Of a DNA stretch of 8,268 bases, positions 1-6,774 are shown one piece after another (within the stretch, counting starts at the first letter, position 1; every line of letters starts with the position of its first letter). This DNA comes from Candidatus Pacearchaeota archaeon. Its GTDB lineage: Archaea; Nanobdellota; Nanobdellia; Pacearchaeales; GW2011-AR1. The notes beneath the pieces are model-generated. The model was given only the letters and a program-made list of their open reading frames with translations. It was not told the DNA's origin and did not search any database. Location: positions 1 through 8,268 of the forward strand of contig WJLK01000104.1 in NCBI GenBank assembly GCA_014728565.1, read 5' to 3'. The translations under genes and the position numbers were made by a program.

Positions 1-579
1 GCAATATATAGAGAGGTAGAGAGAAGAACTGCTCATTCAGAAATATATTTTTGGGATCATGTTTTTCCAGTTGCTGATGGATGCAGGACATATGCTGAAC
101 ATTTTTTAAGAGAAGGCCAGGAAATTGATCCTGTTGTTTGCGAGTTAATAGGATTAGCTCATGATATTGGATATGATGAAGAGAGAGATGATGATTCAGA
201 TGAGCACATACGAAGAGGAGTTATAGAAGCAAGAGATTTATATGGCTATTTTGGAATAACAAATCCTCATTTAGATAGAATAATTGACGGTATATATACT
301 CATGATGGTAATTTGTATAGAAGTAGATATATAGATGATGATGGAAATATTCCTCTTGAAAATATTGTAGCAAATGATGTTGATGCAATAGCTTTATTTG
401 AGTGGGATGTAGACAGTGTTATAGGATATCTTCGGGATAAGCTTAGAGTAAGTGATCCTGTTAATGCATTAATTGCACATGCAGAAAAAACTTTTGAGAT
501 AATATATGATCCTAGATTTAGGAAAATAGGAGAGCCAAAATATCAAGAATTTTTACAAAATTTAAAAGCAAGATTATAA
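1..579 (+). CDS. HD-domain phosphohydrolase, 5' end missing
   Basis: The frame is open from the first base of the window to TAA at 577-579, giving 192 residues with no start in view, so the N-terminus lies outside. Numbering from the edge, the metal-binding pattern of the HD superfamily is visible: H20 in WDHVFPVAD, the HD pair in LAHDIGYDEE (H54, D55), H69 in DEHIRRG, H101/D102 in YTHDGN, and D126 in ANDVDAIA. The extra histidines suggest a two-metal site. HD proteins hydrolyse phosphate esters of nucleotides, cyclic dinucleotides or small metabolites in the cytoplasm; the substrate cannot be read from this sequence. The stop codon overlaps the start of the following kinase gene (TAATG), so the two are probably translated from one mRNA. 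A later TTG at 313 is in frame but would remove most of the metal ligands, so it is not the start. Superfamily call is firm; function is open. Confidence 0.85.
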   Translation, partial: AIYREVERRTAHSEIYFWDHVFPVADGCRTYAEHFLREGQEIDPVVCELIGLAHDIGYDEERDDDSDEHIRRGVIEARDLYGYFGITNPHLDRIIDGIYTHDGNLYRSRYIDDDGNIPLENIVANDVDAIALFEWDVDSVIGYLRDKLRVSDPVNALIAHAEKTFEIIYDPRFRKIGEPKYQEFLQNLKARL

Positions 580-1658
580 TGGAAATACAAAATTTAGAGA
601 TTAAAAAATATCTGGAAAGAAAATTTAAGGGAGAAATAAAAAATATTAAAATAGAAAAATTAGGAACAGGAGTTTTAGGGATAGGTTATCTATTAGAGTT
701 TGAATATTTTGGAAAAAAACAAAAATATGTATTAAAAAGTATGTTTACAGAAAATCTTGGAATGGATCATTTTTCTGATAGAGCAGCAATATTGCTATTG
801 GCACATGATTCTTACAACAATATGAAGAATCATGTGAAATCAGAAGATGTAATAAGTGTAGATTCTAGAGGAGAGCTAAAATCAGTAGGAGATTCAAGAG
901 AATACTTTATATTGATGAAAGAAGCAAAAGGAAAACCATTGTTTGAAACTTTTAATAAAATAAGAGAAGCAGGAAAATTAGAAAAACAAGACAGAGACAA
1001 AATAATTCTTTTATCAAATTTTTTAGTCGATCTCCATAAGCAAAAAAAAGAATCAATTTCTTTGTATAGGAGAAAAATAAGAGATACTATCGGCAGTGGT
1101 GCCTCAATAATGGGGGTATTGGATATGTACCCAGAAAAGGAATACAATGAAAATAGGGAACAATGGTTGGAGATAATTAAAATATCAATTAATTATTGGA
1201 ATTTATCAAAAGATCTCTCTTATAGAAATTCAGAAATACATGGAGATTATCATCCTGGAAATTTGTGGTTTGAAGAAGAAAAATTAACTATATTAGACAG
1301 GTCAAGAGGGAAAACAGGAGAGCCTGCAGATGATATAGCTTCATTTTTAATAAATCCTATTCTTTACTGTTTAATAAAAGAAGATTATTTTAAAGGAGTA
1401 TTTAAGGAGGTCTTTGATATTTTTTGGAATAATTATTTTAAGAAGACAAAAGACAGGGAAATGAGAAAAATAATAGCACCTTATTTTGCATTTAGAACAG
1501 CAGTAGTTTGTAATCCTCTTTTTTATAATGACGATTTTTTTGGAGGTTCAGAAAAAGCAGGTAACATAAGAAGAAAATTAATAAAGTTCTCATTAAATAT
1601 TCTTAGAGATAATGAATTTAAGCCAGAAAAAATAAATCATTATATTAATAATAGATAA
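579..1658 (+). CDS. APH-fold phosphotransferase (aminoglycoside/choline kinase-like)
   Basis: This 359-residue protein has the layout of the aminoglycoside phosphotransferase/choline kinase fold. A glycine-containing nucleotide loop lies at about 28-37 (LGTGVLGIGY). The probable ATP lysine is K53 in YVLKSM. The catalytic loop HGDYHPGN is at 221-228, with D223 as likely base and N228 as metal ligand. The metal-binding segment TILDRSRGKTGEPADD is at 237-252 (D240), and D251/D252 match the conserved Asp after the loop. Such enzymes move the ATP gamma-phosphate to a hydroxyl of a small molecule, or occasionally a protein. Antibiotic resistance is not implied: most archaeal members are unassigned metabolic kinases. 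The start ATG overlaps the stop of the HD gene by one base, which points to coupled translation. I see no TATA box of its own. A kinase coupled to a phosphohydrolase suggests related substrates, but this is inference. Confidence 0.85.
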   Translation: MEIQNLEIKKYLERKFKGEIKNIKIEKLGTGVLGIGYLLEFEYFGKKQKYVLKSMFTENLGMDHFSDRAAILLLAHDSYNNMKNHVKSEDVISVDSRGELKSVGDSREYFILMKEAKGKPLFETFNKIREAGKLEKQDRDKIILLSNFLVDLHKQKKESISLYRRKIRDTIGSGASIMGVLDMYPEKEYNENREQWLEIIKISINYWNLSKDLSYRNSEIHGDYHPGNLWFEEEKLTILDRSRGKTGEPADDIASFLINPILYCLIKEDYFKGVFKEVFDIFWNNYFKKTKDREMRKIIAPYFAFRTAVVCNPLFYNDDFFGGSEKAGNIRRKLIKFSLNILRDNEFKPEKINHYINNR

Positions 1659-1672
1659 AAATAAATAATTCT
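1656..1672 (+). promoter_or_regulatory. TATA-like box for pcm
   Basis: The A/T run TAAAAATAAATAATT contains ATAAATAA at 1661-1668, centred about 24 nt before the ATG at 1689. That is the spacing expected for a leaderless archaeal transcript starting at or near the start codon. The 30-bp gap holds no Shine-Dalgarno sequence. The box sits right after the kinase stop codon, so readthrough from upstream is also possible. Confidence 0.5.
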
Positions 1673-1688
1673 AAAACTTACTCCCTTT

Positions 1689-2285
1689 ATGAACAAAAAA
1701 CAACTAATTGATGAGTTAAGATATGAAGGATTTTCAGAAAAAATAATAAAGGCTTTTGAAAGGATTAGAAGAGAGGATTTTGTTCTTGACGAATGGAAAG
1801 ACAGTGCTTATATTAATGAAGCACTTCCACTTGTGAAAGGAGCAACAATTTCTCAGCCATATACAATTGCATTTATGCTGGATTTACTTAAATTAGACAG
1901 ATTAAAAGAAAATGCAAAAATTCTTGAGATTGGAAGTGGCTCTGGTTATGTTCTTGCTCTGATTGATAAAATATGTAATTGTAGAATTTATGGAATTGAG
2001 ATTATTGAGGAGTTAGTTAAAAAATCTAAATTGCTTTTAAGAAATAAAAAAAATATTAAAATTGTTCAGGGAAATGGATTAAAACATGCAGGAGAATTTG
2101 GTAGTTATGATAGGATTCTAGTAAGTGCAGCTGCTGATGATATTCCAGAGAATTTGATAGAGCATTTAAATGAAAATGGTATAATAGTAAGTCCTGTGAG
2201 AAATTCAATTTTTCAAATAAGGAAAAATAAAAAAATAAATATTAAGGAATATCCTGGTTTTGTTTTTGTTCCTTTAATTAAATAA
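1689..2285 (+). CDS. pcm: Protein-L-isoaspartate O-methyltransferase
   Basis: The enzyme uses S-adenosylmethionine to methylate isoaspartyl residues formed by ageing of Asn and Asp in proteins, starting their conversion back to normal aspartate. The 198 residues carry the family hallmarks: an N-terminal helix with IRREDFV at 26-32; the family signature GATISQPYTIAFML at 51-64, whose Thr-Ile-Ser-Gln-Pro segment lines the substrate site; SAM motif I ILEIGSGSGY at 78-87; the acidic ribose-binding residue in YGIEI (E104); GNG at 128-130; and SYDRILVSAAADDIP at 139-153. The protein ends in FVFVPLIK, matching the usual family end. It is slightly shorter than the common 205-220 residues but looks complete. 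The ATG at 1689 fits both the TATA spacing and the N-terminus. It is probably cytoplasmic and probably transcribed alone, or together with the downstream methyltransferase-like gene. Confidence 0.93.
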   Translation: MNKKQLIDELRYEGFSEKIIKAFERIRREDFVLDEWKDSAYINEALPLVKGATISQPYTIAFMLDLLKLDRLKENAKILEIGSGSGYVLALIDKICNCRIYGIEIIEELVKKSKLLLRNKKNIKIVQGNGLKHAGEFGSYDRILVSAAADDIPENLIEHLNENGIIVSPVRNSIFQIRKNKKINIKEYPGFVFVPLIK

Positions 2286-2295
2286 TTTTAAAAAC
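2283..2295 (+). promoter_or_regulatory. TATA-like box for the methyltransferase-like gene
   Basis: TAATTTTAAAAAC overlaps the pcm stop codon, and its core TTTTAAAA at 2286-2293 is centred about 26 nt before the ATG at 2316. The 30-bp gap has no ribosome-binding site, which favours a leaderless message over translation from a pcm readthrough transcript. Confidence 0.5.
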
Positions 2296-2315
2296 ATTCT
2301 TTTGTTATTATTGAA

Positions 2316-2894
2316 ATGGATTCAGATTATGACTCCCATTATAAAAGAGCTTTGAAGTTAATTCAGGAATATGCTTATGAAAGAGAGGAATATGAGGATA
2401 GAGATGTTCTTGAGAGAATCATAATTCCTTATCTGCTTTCTAAGATTAATCCTAAAAAAATACTTGATGTTCGAAGAGAGGATTATCAGAAATTCTATAA
2501 TCTATTTTTTAAAGGCAGGGAGTTATGGACAATTGATAAAAATCCAAAAAGAAAAAAATATGGTTCAGAAAATCATATAACAGATGATGTTGTTAATATA
2601 AAAAATTATTTTTCAGAGAATTCTTTTGATTTAATAATAATGAACGGTGTTTTTGGATGGGGGCTTAATAAACCAGAAGATGTTGAAAAAACTATTTTGA
2701 GTTTTTATAAGATACTTAGAAAAGGAGGTATTTTTGTTTTTGGTTGGAATGATATTCCTGATTTAAAACCTCTTGAACTTGAAAATATAGAATCTCTTAA
2801 AAAATTCAAGCCTTATTTTTTTGAACCTCTTAAGACAATCAGTTTTAAATCACTTACTGAGGAGCATACTTATAGTTTTTTTATCAAAGAGTGA
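2316..2894 (+). CDS. Class I SAM methyltransferase-like protein with eroded SAM loop
   Basis: The 192-residue protein threads onto a Rossmann methyltransferase. It has an N-terminal helical cap (1-45), strand 1 KKILDV (47-52), strand 2 with the ribose-contacting acid in WTIDKNP (D74), motif IV SFDLIIMNGVFGW (103-115), and the post-motif segment KILRKGGIFVFGWND (132-146). The normal glycine loop after strand 1 (Asp-x-Gly-x-Gly-x-Gly) is replaced by DVRREDYQKF, with no glycine at all. The family relation is inferred from the strand order and the ILRKGG...GW pattern. Whether it binds SAM is doubtful: it could be an inactive homologue, a scaffold, or an enzyme with an altered pocket. The substrate is unknown. 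It follows pcm by 30 bp on the same strand and ends 11 bp from the convergent polB stop. The reading frame is clean, so this is not a decaying pseudogene. Confidence 0.7.
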   Translation: MDSDYDSHYKRALKLIQEYAYEREEYEDRDVLERIIIPYLLSKINPKKILDVRREDYQKFYNLFFKGRELWTIDKNPKRKKYGSENHITDDVVNIKNYFSENSFDLIIMNGVFGWGLNKPEDVEKTILSFYKILRKGGIFVFGWNDIPDLKPLELENIESLKKFKPYFFEPLKTISFKSLTEEHTYSFFIKE

Positions 2895-2905
2895 AATAGG
2901 AATTA

Positions 2906-5350
2906 TCAGAAATCACCTAAACATGTTTGCTTTTTGCCTTCTACTAGTTCCTGTTTGTTTATCTTGAAAACTTCAAGTATATTTTCAACAGCAGGAATAA
3001 TCTGGTTATTTATGTAATATTCGATGTCATATTTTCCAGGTTCATCAGGAAGTTTGGCTCTCTCTCTTACTAGTGCTTTTTTATTTGATGATTCTGATAT
3101 GTAAAATTGTATTAACATACCAATATTTATAGGCATGTTTTTTTCTTTCATTTTTTTTGCAATTGTTACATGAGGGCTTATTGCTTTATATTGTTCAATT
3201 GGTTTTTTTAACTGTGTTTTTATAACAAGTTCTTTAAGAGGTATTTTTCTGGATTTTAATTTCTTGATTATCTCTTTTAGAAATTCAAGAGCTTTTTTTT
3301 CATTTCCATTTTTAAGAATAAGTTCAAGAACTTTGTTCTGAGTTGTTCTGGCAAGATTACACCAGTCTCTTCTAACTGTCTCAAAACCTCTTATTTTAAG
3401 TTTTCCTTCTTCATCCAGGAGTGCATATTTCTTTTTTGCTCCAAATTCTCCAGTTCTTTTTGTCACCCATATTCCTCTTTTAAAAAATCCCTCTAAATCA
3501 AGCTCCATTATTCCAGGAAGTTTGTTGTTGATTTCTTTTAAAAGTTCAAGAGCCTGTTTTTTTGTATGATTATTTAGTTTAAGAGCTATACTATCTGTAT
3601 CTGAATAAAGAACAGTATAATTTTTCTTATTAATTGTTTCAATTGTTTTTTTTGTGAAGTTTCTGCTTAAGGCTGTTGCTGAGGCTGATGCTTCAGGACA
3701 GTAGTATCTTGCTCCAAAAAATCCCTGGTAGCCGTAACTGGCATTAGCCAGAAGTTTAAATGCATTGCTCCTTGCTTTTGTAAATGGATTAGGATTTTTA
3801 CTGTACTGTTTTTTGTAAGTTTTTCTTTTTTCAATTATCTCTTTTAATAAAAGAGGAAAAAAACCTGGTTTTTTTGAAAAATATACTTTTTTTCCAATAT
3901 CAACCTCTGTTGAATTTTTCTGTTTTTTTTCAAGAAAAGTTGATTTTGAGAGATTAAAACTAACAATTATCGATGGCCAGTAGCTTGTAAAATCAAAAAA
4001 TGCTATATTTTCATATAATCCAGGATTTGGCTGAAGAACAAAAGCACCCTGATATCTCTCTCTTGCTCTTCTTTTGCCTATTTCATCAGAGTAAGGTCTT
4101 TTTTCAATTATTTCATTGAATTTTTCTGAATTATGTATTATGTAGTTTTCAACCAGAGCAGACATTCCATCTCTTGAAACTTCGAATAAAGGCTCTTCTA
4201 TTATTTTTGTGAATTCTATTAAATCAGGAAGTGCTTTTTCTGTTAGTTTGTAGGTCAGTATTGAATCCTGTAGATTATAGGAAAAGAAATCCTCCCATTC
4301 CTCTCCATTTATTTTTGAGGAATGCTTATGAGTCCATTCATTTTTAGTTTCTCCGAGAAGTTCAGAAGCTACATCATTTAGAGAGAGGGTTTCTGACTGA
4401 AGATACTGAGAGTAGGCTGTTTTTATAAATCTTAAAAGATCAAGATGAACTATTCCTTTTATTTTTCCTGTTAGTAAGTTTCCTCTTGAAAAAACTGGCT
4501 GGCTATTGTCTAATCCTATGTTTAATTTAATCTTATTTTTTTCAGCTCTTGCTCTTAAATATGGCAAGTCAAAATTATCAGAAAAATAACCTACTAAAAT
4601 GTCAGGACTATATCTCTCTATATGTTCCTGGAATTTTTCTAGAAGTTCTTCTTCGTTTTTTAGTGTCTCAACAAAATCTTTTTTTGATTTTTTTGTAGTA
4701 AGGACTTTTTTGAAATTTTCTCCAACCAGAGAAACCATTAGTATTTCTCCTTTTCCTATTTCAAATTCATCTGTTTCAATATCATAGGCTAGAATTCTTG
4801 GCTTAAATATAGGTTGTTTTTCAAGATGCTTTATAGATTCTGCTTTAAGGCATAAGTCAACATCCATACCATGAGATAAGCCATTGAAATCACTGTTATT
4901 AAGAAGTTCACCTGATATTTCATACCATTGCAGAGGTTTTAATTTTCTTTCGAGAATGTATTTTGTTGTAAATCCTAAGTCATACTCTCTTCTTTTATCT
5001 ATCTCCCTGAAATCAAGATGGTCAGCTATATCATGAGCATCTTTATAATTTGTAATGAATATTTTTATTGCTTTTACTGGTTTTCCAAGAAAATTTTTTT
5101 CATGAAGTTCTGTTTTTAATACTTTAGTTAGTCTTCCTGATTTTTCTACTTTTATTTTTTCTATTTTGTTTTTTATTTTTTCTATTTTTTTATCTGAGAT
5201 TTTATTTTTAAGAATAGCCCAGAAATATATATCACAGCTGTCAATGATACATGCTCTCTTGCCTTTGTCAGTTCTTCCTATGATTTTTGCATAATTTTTT
5301 CCATGATAATCAAAATAATCATAATCAATTGGTATGAATGTAGTTTTCAT
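2906..5350 (-). CDS. polB: Family B DNA-directed DNA polymerase with 3'-5' exonuclease
   Basis: This is a replicative DNA polymerase with proofreading, 814 residues, a normal length for archaeal PolB. In order: an N-terminal domain with FLGKP at 87-91, as in the Pyrococcus uracil-reading domain; Exo I LAYDIETDEF (D190, E192); Exo II GYFSDNFDLPYL (D261); Exo III YNLQDSILTY (D362); the inter-domain element YQGAFVLQP at 433-441; motif A DFTSYWPSII (D453); motif B with K532 in FKLLANASYGY; motif C YSDTDS (D584, D586); GAKKKYALL at 637-645; a thumb domain; and a C-terminal QTCLGDF resembling a PCNA-interacting peptide. All catalytic carboxylates are present, so both activities should be intact. 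Motif A is odd: the usual SLYPS reads SYWPS. The ATG at 5350 is supported by a TATA box about 25 nt upstream. There is no intein or split. It is divergent from the FHA gene and convergent with the methyltransferase-like gene. Confidence 0.97.
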   Translation of the reverse strand: MKTTFIPIDYDYFDYHGKNYAKIIGRTDKGKRACIIDSCDIYFWAILKNKISDKKIEKIKNKIEKIKVEKSGRLTKVLKTELHEKNFLGKPVKAIKIFITNYKDAHDIADHLDFREIDKRREYDLGFTTKYILERKLKPLQWYEISGELLNNSDFNGLSHGMDVDLCLKAESIKHLEKQPIFKPRILAYDIETDEFEIGKGEILMVSLVGENFKKVLTTKKSKKDFVETLKNEEELLEKFQEHIERYSPDILVGYFSDNFDLPYLRARAEKNKIKLNIGLDNSQPVFSRGNLLTGKIKGIVHLDLLRFIKTAYSQYLQSETLSLNDVASELLGETKNEWTHKHSSKINGEEWEDFFSYNLQDSILTYKLTEKALPDLIEFTKIIEEPLFEVSRDGMSALVENYIIHNSEKFNEIIEKRPYSDEIGKRRARERYQGAFVLQPNPGLYENIAFFDFTSYWPSIIVSFNLSKSTFLEKKQKNSTEVDIGKKVYFSKKPGFFPLLLKEIIEKRKTYKKQYSKNPNPFTKARSNAFKLLANASYGYQGFFGARYYCPEASASATALSRNFTKKTIETINKKNYTVLYSDTDSIALKLNNHTKKQALELLKEINNKLPGIMELDLEGFFKRGIWVTKRTGEFGAKKKYALLDEEGKLKIRGFETVRRDWCNLARTTQNKVLELILKNGNEKKALEFLKEIIKKLKSRKIPLKELVIKTQLKKPIEQYKAISPHVTIAKKMKEKNMPINIGMLIQFYISESSNKKALVRERAKLPDEPGKYDIEYYINNQIIPAVENILEVFKINKQELVEGKKQTCLGDF

Positions 5351-5370
5351 ATAAAAGCTATGTTTATAGG

Positions 5371-5380
5371 TTATATAAAA
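5371..5380 (-). promoter_or_regulatory. TATA box for polB
   Basis: Read on the minus strand the sequence is TTTTATATAACC, a near-ideal archaeal TATA box. It is centred about 25 nt upstream of the polB ATG, leaving essentially no 5' leader. It is the strongest of the promoter matches here and shares a short intergenic region with the divergent FHA-gene promoter. Confidence 0.7.
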
Positions 5381-5393
5381 TTAATTCCAGAAA

Positions 5394-5404
5394 CTTTAAA
5401 TAAT
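5394..5404 (+). promoter_or_regulatory. TATA-like box for the FHA gene
   Basis: CTTTAAATAAT is centred about 27 nt before the ATG at 5425 but only about 15 nt before the in-frame ATG at 5413. An archaeal transcript starts roughly 25 nt past the TATA centre, so the spacing favours the second ATG as the translation start. Confidence 0.5.
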
Positions 5405-5424
5405 AGTTTTTTATGAGGAAATTT

Positions 5425-5856
5425 ATGAGATCAGGATTATTTCAAAGAAAGAGAAGAATAGTTTTAAGTTCTTTTTGTGGAATCAGGCACAAGGGTCCAT
5501 GGGGGAAGAAAGAGATTTCAGTAGGAAGAGAAGAAAGTAACGATGTTGTTATTTCAGGACCTTTATATAGTACTGTGTCTAGGGAACACTGTACCGTTAG
5601 TGAAGTTGAGGGAGGATATAATATCAGTGATTATAGTAGTAATGGAACATTAGTTAACATGGGGGATAAGGTGTTATCTAGTCCAGGAGGCTCTTTTTTT
5701 ATTCCATATCCTTTTCAGGGAAATAGAGATATTTATGAATCACCGGTAATTAAATTAGGAGAAGCATCTTTTTATCTTGATGTTGAGGAAGCTTCTTTAT
5801 TAGGAATAGCTATTGCAAATGTTTTTGGAGGAATTTTTCCTTTTTTAAGAGAGTGA
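5425..5856 (+). CDS. Small FHA-domain protein with hydrophobic C-terminal tail
   Basis: FHA domains bind phosphothreonine peptides and assemble signalling or repair complexes. Numbered from the upstream ATG at 5413 (147 residues), the core motifs are GR in ISVGREESNDVVI (G38, R39), SREH (S56, R57, H59), and DYSSNGT (N77, G78, T79). These are the phosphopeptide-contacting residues of the family. The FHA fold fills about residues 14-123 and leaves no other domain. The final stretch SLLGIAIANVFGGIFPFL (128-145) is strongly hydrophobic and could be a short membrane anchor or a packing helix. I place the start at 5425 (143 residues) from the TATA spacing; the ATG at 5413 is the alternative and changes only four residues. 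No protein kinase is seen in the window, so the partner is unknown. The gene is divergent from polB, but a functional link is only suggestive. Confidence 0.82.
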   Translation: MRSGLFQRKRRIVLSSFCGIRHKGPWGKKEISVGREESNDVVISGPLYSTVSREHCTVSEVEGGYNISDYSSNGTLVNMGDKVLSSPGGSFFIPYPFQGNRDIYESPVIKLGEASFYLDVEEASLLGIAIANVFGGIFPFLRE

Positions 5857-5885
5857 TATTAATCACTGAACAGTAATTATTATAC

Positions 5886-5902
5886 AAAGTTTTATAAATA
5901 GG
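5886..5902 (+). promoter_or_regulatory. TATA box with purine-rich BRE-like flank, for the acidic orphan gene
   Basis: AAAGTTTTATAAATAGG contains TTATAAATA at 5892-5900, centred about 25 nt before the ATG at 5921. The preceding AAAG resembles a TFB-recognition element. No ribosome-binding site lies before the ATG, consistent with a leaderless message separate from the FHA gene. Confidence 0.65.
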
Positions 5903-5920
5903 TATTTTTAATTATTAAAA

Positions 5921-6586
5921 ATGGATACTCATACTGATACTGATGCTGTTGTAAGAAGTCCTCTTGAACTTGTTTTAATGAATATTTGGAATTCTTTTAA
6001 TAGCTGTCCTGATTCTGGAACAGAAGATTATGTTGTTTATATGAGAGTAGGGGCTAAATTACATGATTTAGGAGAACTCTCTTATTTTGGAGATAGGAAT
6101 TTTAGAGTAGCTAGAGAGATTCCTGAAATAACACCTGAAAAAAGATTAGAGCTTTATAGAGAACATGGTTTTCCAAGAACTGCTGGAAATTTATCTACTG
6201 AAGATATGGATGAGTTTGTTAGGTGGGTTTCTAGTGCATTTTATGATGCTCAGTTAGTTCATGAGGAGTATGGTGATTCAATGAGATTTGATTTTCCTGG
6301 AATTTTAATTGAAGCAAAATCTGAACTAGTGAGTTCTGGTTCTGGATTTTCTGAATATAGGTTTTCTGCTGGTTTTGATGAACAACTTTTACAGGGGCAT
6401 GATATTTATAGGACTGAGTGGAGTTATAAGTATCCTAAACCTCATGATGACAGAGATGATGATGTTGATGATAATCTAGGAATGTTAAGAGAGGCTCTAG
6501 AGAATAAATTAGGCCCTGTTGAAATAACAGGCAGTAGGTTATGGATTCCAGGAACTGAAAACACTGAAAGAGTTAAACCTAGATAA
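5921..6586 (+). CDS. Acidic protein of unknown function
   Basis: I do not recognise this 221-residue protein. It begins with a short Thr/Asp-rich head (DTHTDTDA), followed by a probable helical part (residues 12-60) and a central region rich in aromatic and acidic residues. FVRWVSSAFYDAQLVHEEYG at 99-118 is a likely amphipathic helix. An aspartate cluster HDDRDDDVDDN lies at 175-185, and the short tail is polar and basic. There is no signal peptide, membrane segment or cysteine motif. The Asp cluster could bind divalent metal or form a flexible acidic loop, but this is speculation. The gene has its own TATA box before it and a hairpin with a T-run after it, so it looks like a single-gene unit between the FHA and FEN1 genes. 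Codon choice (AGA, ATA, TTA, A/T-ending) matches the neighbours, so there is no sign of recent transfer. The clean frame and flanking signals make it a real gene. Confidence 0.75.
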   Translation: MDTHTDTDAVVRSPLELVLMNIWNSFNSCPDSGTEDYVVYMRVGAKLHDLGELSYFGDRNFRVAREIPEITPEKRLELYREHGFPRTAGNLSTEDMDEFVRWVSSAFYDAQLVHEEYGDSMRFDFPGILIEAKSELVSSGSGFSEYRFSAGFDEQLLQGHDIYRTEWSYKYPKPHDDRDDDVDDNLGMLREALENKLGPVEITGSRLWIPGTENTERVKPR

Positions 6587-6594
6587 AATCAGGG

Positions 6595-6634
6595 AATTTT
6601 GAGAAGTTTTTGCTAAACTCAAAATTTATTTTTT
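6595..6634 (+). terminator. Hairpin plus T6 terminator after the acidic orphan gene
   Basis: AATTTTGAG at 6595-6603 is perfectly complementary to CTCAAAATT at 6618-6626. An alternative folding adds an inner AGTTT/AAACT stem. Six consecutive T residues follow at 6629-6634. The element starts 9 nt after the stop codon. This is the form of a bacterial-type intrinsic terminator. Archaeal termination depends mainly on T-runs, so the stem may instead protect the mRNA 3' end. Confidence 0.6.
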
Positions 6635-6742
6635 GATAATTGTATTTTAATTAGTTTTCTAGGTGAATAGTTTGCATAGTTAAATAGTATTAATTATTAA
6701 TTTTAGTTTTAAATTCAGGGAATATCTATATTTTGGACAGTT

Positions 6743-6756
6743 AGTTTTATTAATAA
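6743..6756 (+). promoter_or_regulatory. TATA-like box for fen
   Basis: AGTTTTATTAATAA contains TTTTATTA at 6745-6752, centred about 26 nt before the ATG at 6775. The T-rich stretch just before that ATG contains no ribosome-binding site. The spacing supports the ATG at 6775 and disfavours the in-frame TTG at 6760. Confidence 0.55.
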
Positions 6757-6774
6757 GTTTTGATTTTTTTTATT

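Noticed and set aside
313..579. A separate short gene starting at TTG 313
   Set aside because: The same frame is open back to base 1 and encodes the HD motifs upstream, so this is only the 3' part of a longer gene.
830..1147. Minus-strand open frame of 105 codons
   Set aside because: It lies wholly inside the APH-fold kinase gene, has no family resemblance, and its composition is explained by the real gene on the other strand.
4599..4787. Plus-strand open frame of 62 codons, Ser/Phe-rich
   Set aside because: It is the complement of the polB exonuclease region; the Ser/Phe bias reflects TCT/TTT runs opposite Lys/Glu codons.
6760..6774. TTG start giving FEN1 five extra residues
   Set aside because: FEN1 proteins begin Met-Gly at the ATG (6775), and the TATA spacing fits that ATG.
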